Assembly: GCA_026005175.1 (NCBI GenBank)
Contig: BPKO01000002.1
Span: forward strand, 1-25,000
Length of the DNA: 25,000 bases
Source: Candidatus Tectimicrobiota bacterium
GTDB taxonomy: Bacteria; Tectomicrobia; Entotheonellia; Entotheonellales; Entotheonellaceae
Direction of reading: 5' to 3'
Shown here: positions 23,592-25,000 of the stretch, one piece after another
Position numbering within the stretch: position 1 is the first letter of the stretch
How the letters are laid out: the number at the start of each line of letters is the position of its first letter
Program-made: the position numbers and the translations under genes
Notes under the pieces: generated by a model
The model's database searches: none
What the model saw: only the letters and a program-made list of their open reading frames with translations
What the model was told of the DNA's origin: nothing

Positions 23592-24743
23592 ATGCACTTT
23601 TCACGGCAAGCGGCAATCGTTGGCGTGCACGAGCACGAGACACGCTGGGCTCCTGACAAAACCGACTTCCAGCTGGCGGCAGAAAGCGCCCGCGCCGCCC
23701 TGGCCGACGCCGGCCTTACCCTCAAAGACGTGGACGGCTACTTCGTGGCTGGCGTGTCGGGAATGGCGCCGGCGCTGATGTGCGAGCACCTCAACATTCG
23801 TCCCAAAGTGGTGGATTCGACGTCGATTGGCGGCACGTCGTTTCTGGCGCACGCCGCGCACGCCGCCTCGGCTATTGCCACTGGCCGCTGCGAGGTGGCG
23901 CTCATCACTTACGGCAGCACGGCAGCCTCGCGCGGGGTGGCGGTGGGCACCGGAGGGCGGGCCGGCTATGAGATTCCGGAGCAGTACGAGCTGCCTTACG
24001 GGCTGACCACGGTGGCCGCGTATGCCCTGTGCGCGCAGCGCCACATGCACGAGTTTGGCACCACCAGCGAGCAGCTGGCCGAGATTGCCGTCACCTTTCG
24101 CCGCCACGCCAGCCTCAACCCGCACGCCAAGTACCGCGAGCCCATCACGGTGGAGGACGTGCTCGCCTCGCGCATGATTTCCTCGCCGCTGCACCTGCTC
24201 GACTGCTGCATCATCTCCGACGGGGCGGGGGCGGTGGTGATGACGTCGGCGGCGCGGGCCCGCGACTGTGCCAAGCCGCCGGTGTGGCTGCTGGGGGCAG
24301 GGGAGACGGTCTTTCATCCCGAAGCCGGCAAGCGGGATTTTATGCGCATGGCGGCCAGCCAGACCGGGCCGATTGCCCTGGGGCAGGCGGGGGTACGGCT
24401 GGAAGACATCGACTTGTGCATGATTTACGATTCTTTCACCATCACCGTGCTGATGACCCTGGAGAACCTGGGCTTTTGCAAGATCGGGGAAGGGGGGGCC
24501 TTTGTCAGTGGGGGGCGGCTGGCCCTGGACGGGGAGTTGCCCACCAACACCGACGGCGGCGGCCTCTCCTCCAACCATCCGGGGATGCGCGGGATTTTTC
24601 TGATTATTGAAGCCACGCGCCAGCTGCGCGGGGAATGCGGGCCGCGGCAGGTGCCCAACTGCCGGCTGGCTCTGGCGCACGGCACGGGCGGCACGCTGGG
24701 CACGCGGCACGGCGGGGTGACGCTGATTCTGGGGAGGGACTGA
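23592..24743 (+). CDS. Thiolase-fold protein of the SCPx/Ltp2-like branch, no catalytic Cys
   Basis: The protein has 383 residues. Thiolase-fold features are AAIVGVHEHETRW, the DSTSIGGTSF helix entry (75-84), CCIISDGAGAVVM, YDSFTI, GGGLSSNHPGMRG with the conserved His, and HGTGG close to the C-terminus. At the helix start where degradative thiolases carry the nucleophilic Cys (CASG/CSTG) the sequence is IGGTS, without Cys. This resembles lipid-transfer-type partners that act as aldolases together with DUF35 proteins. The DUF35 gene begins 2 bases after the stop, so the two very likely form one complex. GGGGAGGG precedes the ATG. A retro-aldol or thiolytic step on a CoA thioester is inferred. 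Confidence 0.9.
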   Translation: MHFSRQAAIVGVHEHETRWAPDKTDFQLAAESARAALADAGLTLKDVDGYFVAGVSGMAPALMCEHLNIRPKVVDSTSIGGTSFLAHAAHAASAIATGRCEVALITYGSTAASRGVAVGTGGRAGYEIPEQYELPYGLTTVAAYALCAQRHMHEFGTTSEQLAEIAVTFRRHASLNPHAKYREPITVEDVLASRMISSPLHLLDCCIISDGAGAVVMTSAARARDCAKPPVWLLGAGETVFHPEAGKRDFMRMAASQTGPIALGQAGVRLEDIDLCMIYDSFTITVLMTLENLGFCKIGEGGAFVSGGRLALDGELPTNTDGGGLSSNHPGMRGIFLIIEATRQLRGECGPRQVPNCRLALAHGTGGTLGTRHGGVTLILGRD

Positions 24744-24745
24744 GG

Positions 24746-25000
24746 ATGAGCGAGTGGCGCAAGCCGGTACCGCGGGTGGACGCCGAATCGAAGCCGTTTT
24801 GGGAAGCCTGCCGGCGGCACGAGCTTTACTTGCAGCGGTGCCGGGCCTGTCAGGAATTTTACTACTACCCGCGCAACACCTGCCCTTACTGCCTGGGCAG
24901 CGACGTAGAGTGGGTGCGGCTGAGCGGGCGCGGTACCGTGTACACGTTCACCGTCACCTATCAGCACGGCGGCGAGGGCTTTCGCGACGAGGTGCCCTTT
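24746..25000 (+). CDS. DUF35 Zn-ribbon/OB-fold acyl-CoA-binding protein (3' cut by window)
   Basis: Eighty-five residues are visible. The N-terminal helix KPFWEACRRHELYLQRC leads into a zinc ribbon with C32, C35, C46 and C49 (RCRACQ and TCPYCLG). The start of the OB fold, GRGTVYTFTVTY, follows. DUF35 proteins pair with thiolase-fold proteins and bind the acyl-CoA; known pairs include ChsH2-Ltp2 in steroid breakdown and BbsA-BbsB in toluene breakdown. The ATG is 2 bases after the thiolase stop, with GGGAGGG upstream. The end lies outside the window. Confidence 0.93.
   Translation, partial: MSEWRKPVPRVDAESKPFWEACRRHELYLQRCRACQEFYYYPRNTCPYCLGSDVEWVRLSGRGTVYTFTVTYQHGGEGFRDEVPF

Overview
The window is 25 kb of strongly GC-rich DNA (by eye near 70%) from a Gram-negative bacterium. 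Outer-membrane and exported proteins support this: a beta-barrel ending in Phe, a PEP-CTERM protein, a lipoprotein and a c-type cytochrome. The gene mix is a truncated NRPS, PEP-CTERM, a GlrK/QseG/GlrR triad, SufU-type Fe-S assembly and a thiolase/DUF35 pair. It would fit an environmental lineage such as Methylomirabilota/Rokubacteria, Tectomicrobia or Desulfobacterota relatives. That placement is inference only.

Region 1 (1-7003) is an envelope/exopolysaccharide-flavoured stretch. It holds the 3' end of an NRPS (C-A-PCP-TE), a convergent PEP-CTERM protein, and a rightward cluster: cis-prenyltransferase (uppS), an internally deleted TreT relic, a receiver protein and a beta-barrel outer-membrane protein. 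Three of these genes (NRPS, uppS, barrel) each carry one apparent frameshift, two of them in G/C runs. Either base quality here is poor or the genes are decaying.

Region 2 (7004-12837) is a leftward regulatory block. A near-consensus sigma-70 promoter drives glrK, a qseG-like lipoprotein and glrR, which encodes a sigma-54 activator. Directly downstream is a textbook sigma-54 promoter with two perfect TGTC-N10-GACA palindromes, the site type known for enterobacterial GlrR. It controls a Fis-type DNA-binding protein and a soluble hybrid histidine kinase. A NusG/UpxY-type antiterminator follows. A second sigma-54 promoter with nearly the same core, and two GGTC-N10-GACG palindromes upstream, precedes the PEP-CTERM gene. 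Together they suggest a local sigma-54 cascade reaching the cell surface.

Region 3 (12897-19518) holds a DegT-type sugar aminotransferase, a family-5-like uracil-DNA glycosylase, a 75-aa secreted protein with its own strong promoter and terminator, and a MurJ-like flippase. It also holds the operon Rrf2 regulator - sufS - sufU - dienelactone hydrolase, with an inverted-repeat operator at its promoter.

Region 4 (19532-25000) holds a membrane-anchored cytochrome c with a C-terminal zinc ribbon. Its first 18 codons are supplied by an 18-bp-arm palindromic repeat. Then come a TANGO2/NRDE protein overlapping a RCK potassium channel gene, and a three-gene operon: alpha/beta hydrolase, thiolase-like protein without the usual catalytic Cys, and DUF35 Zn-ribbon/OB protein, which is cut by the window end. 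No tRNA, rRNA, CRISPR array, transposase or integrase was recognised.
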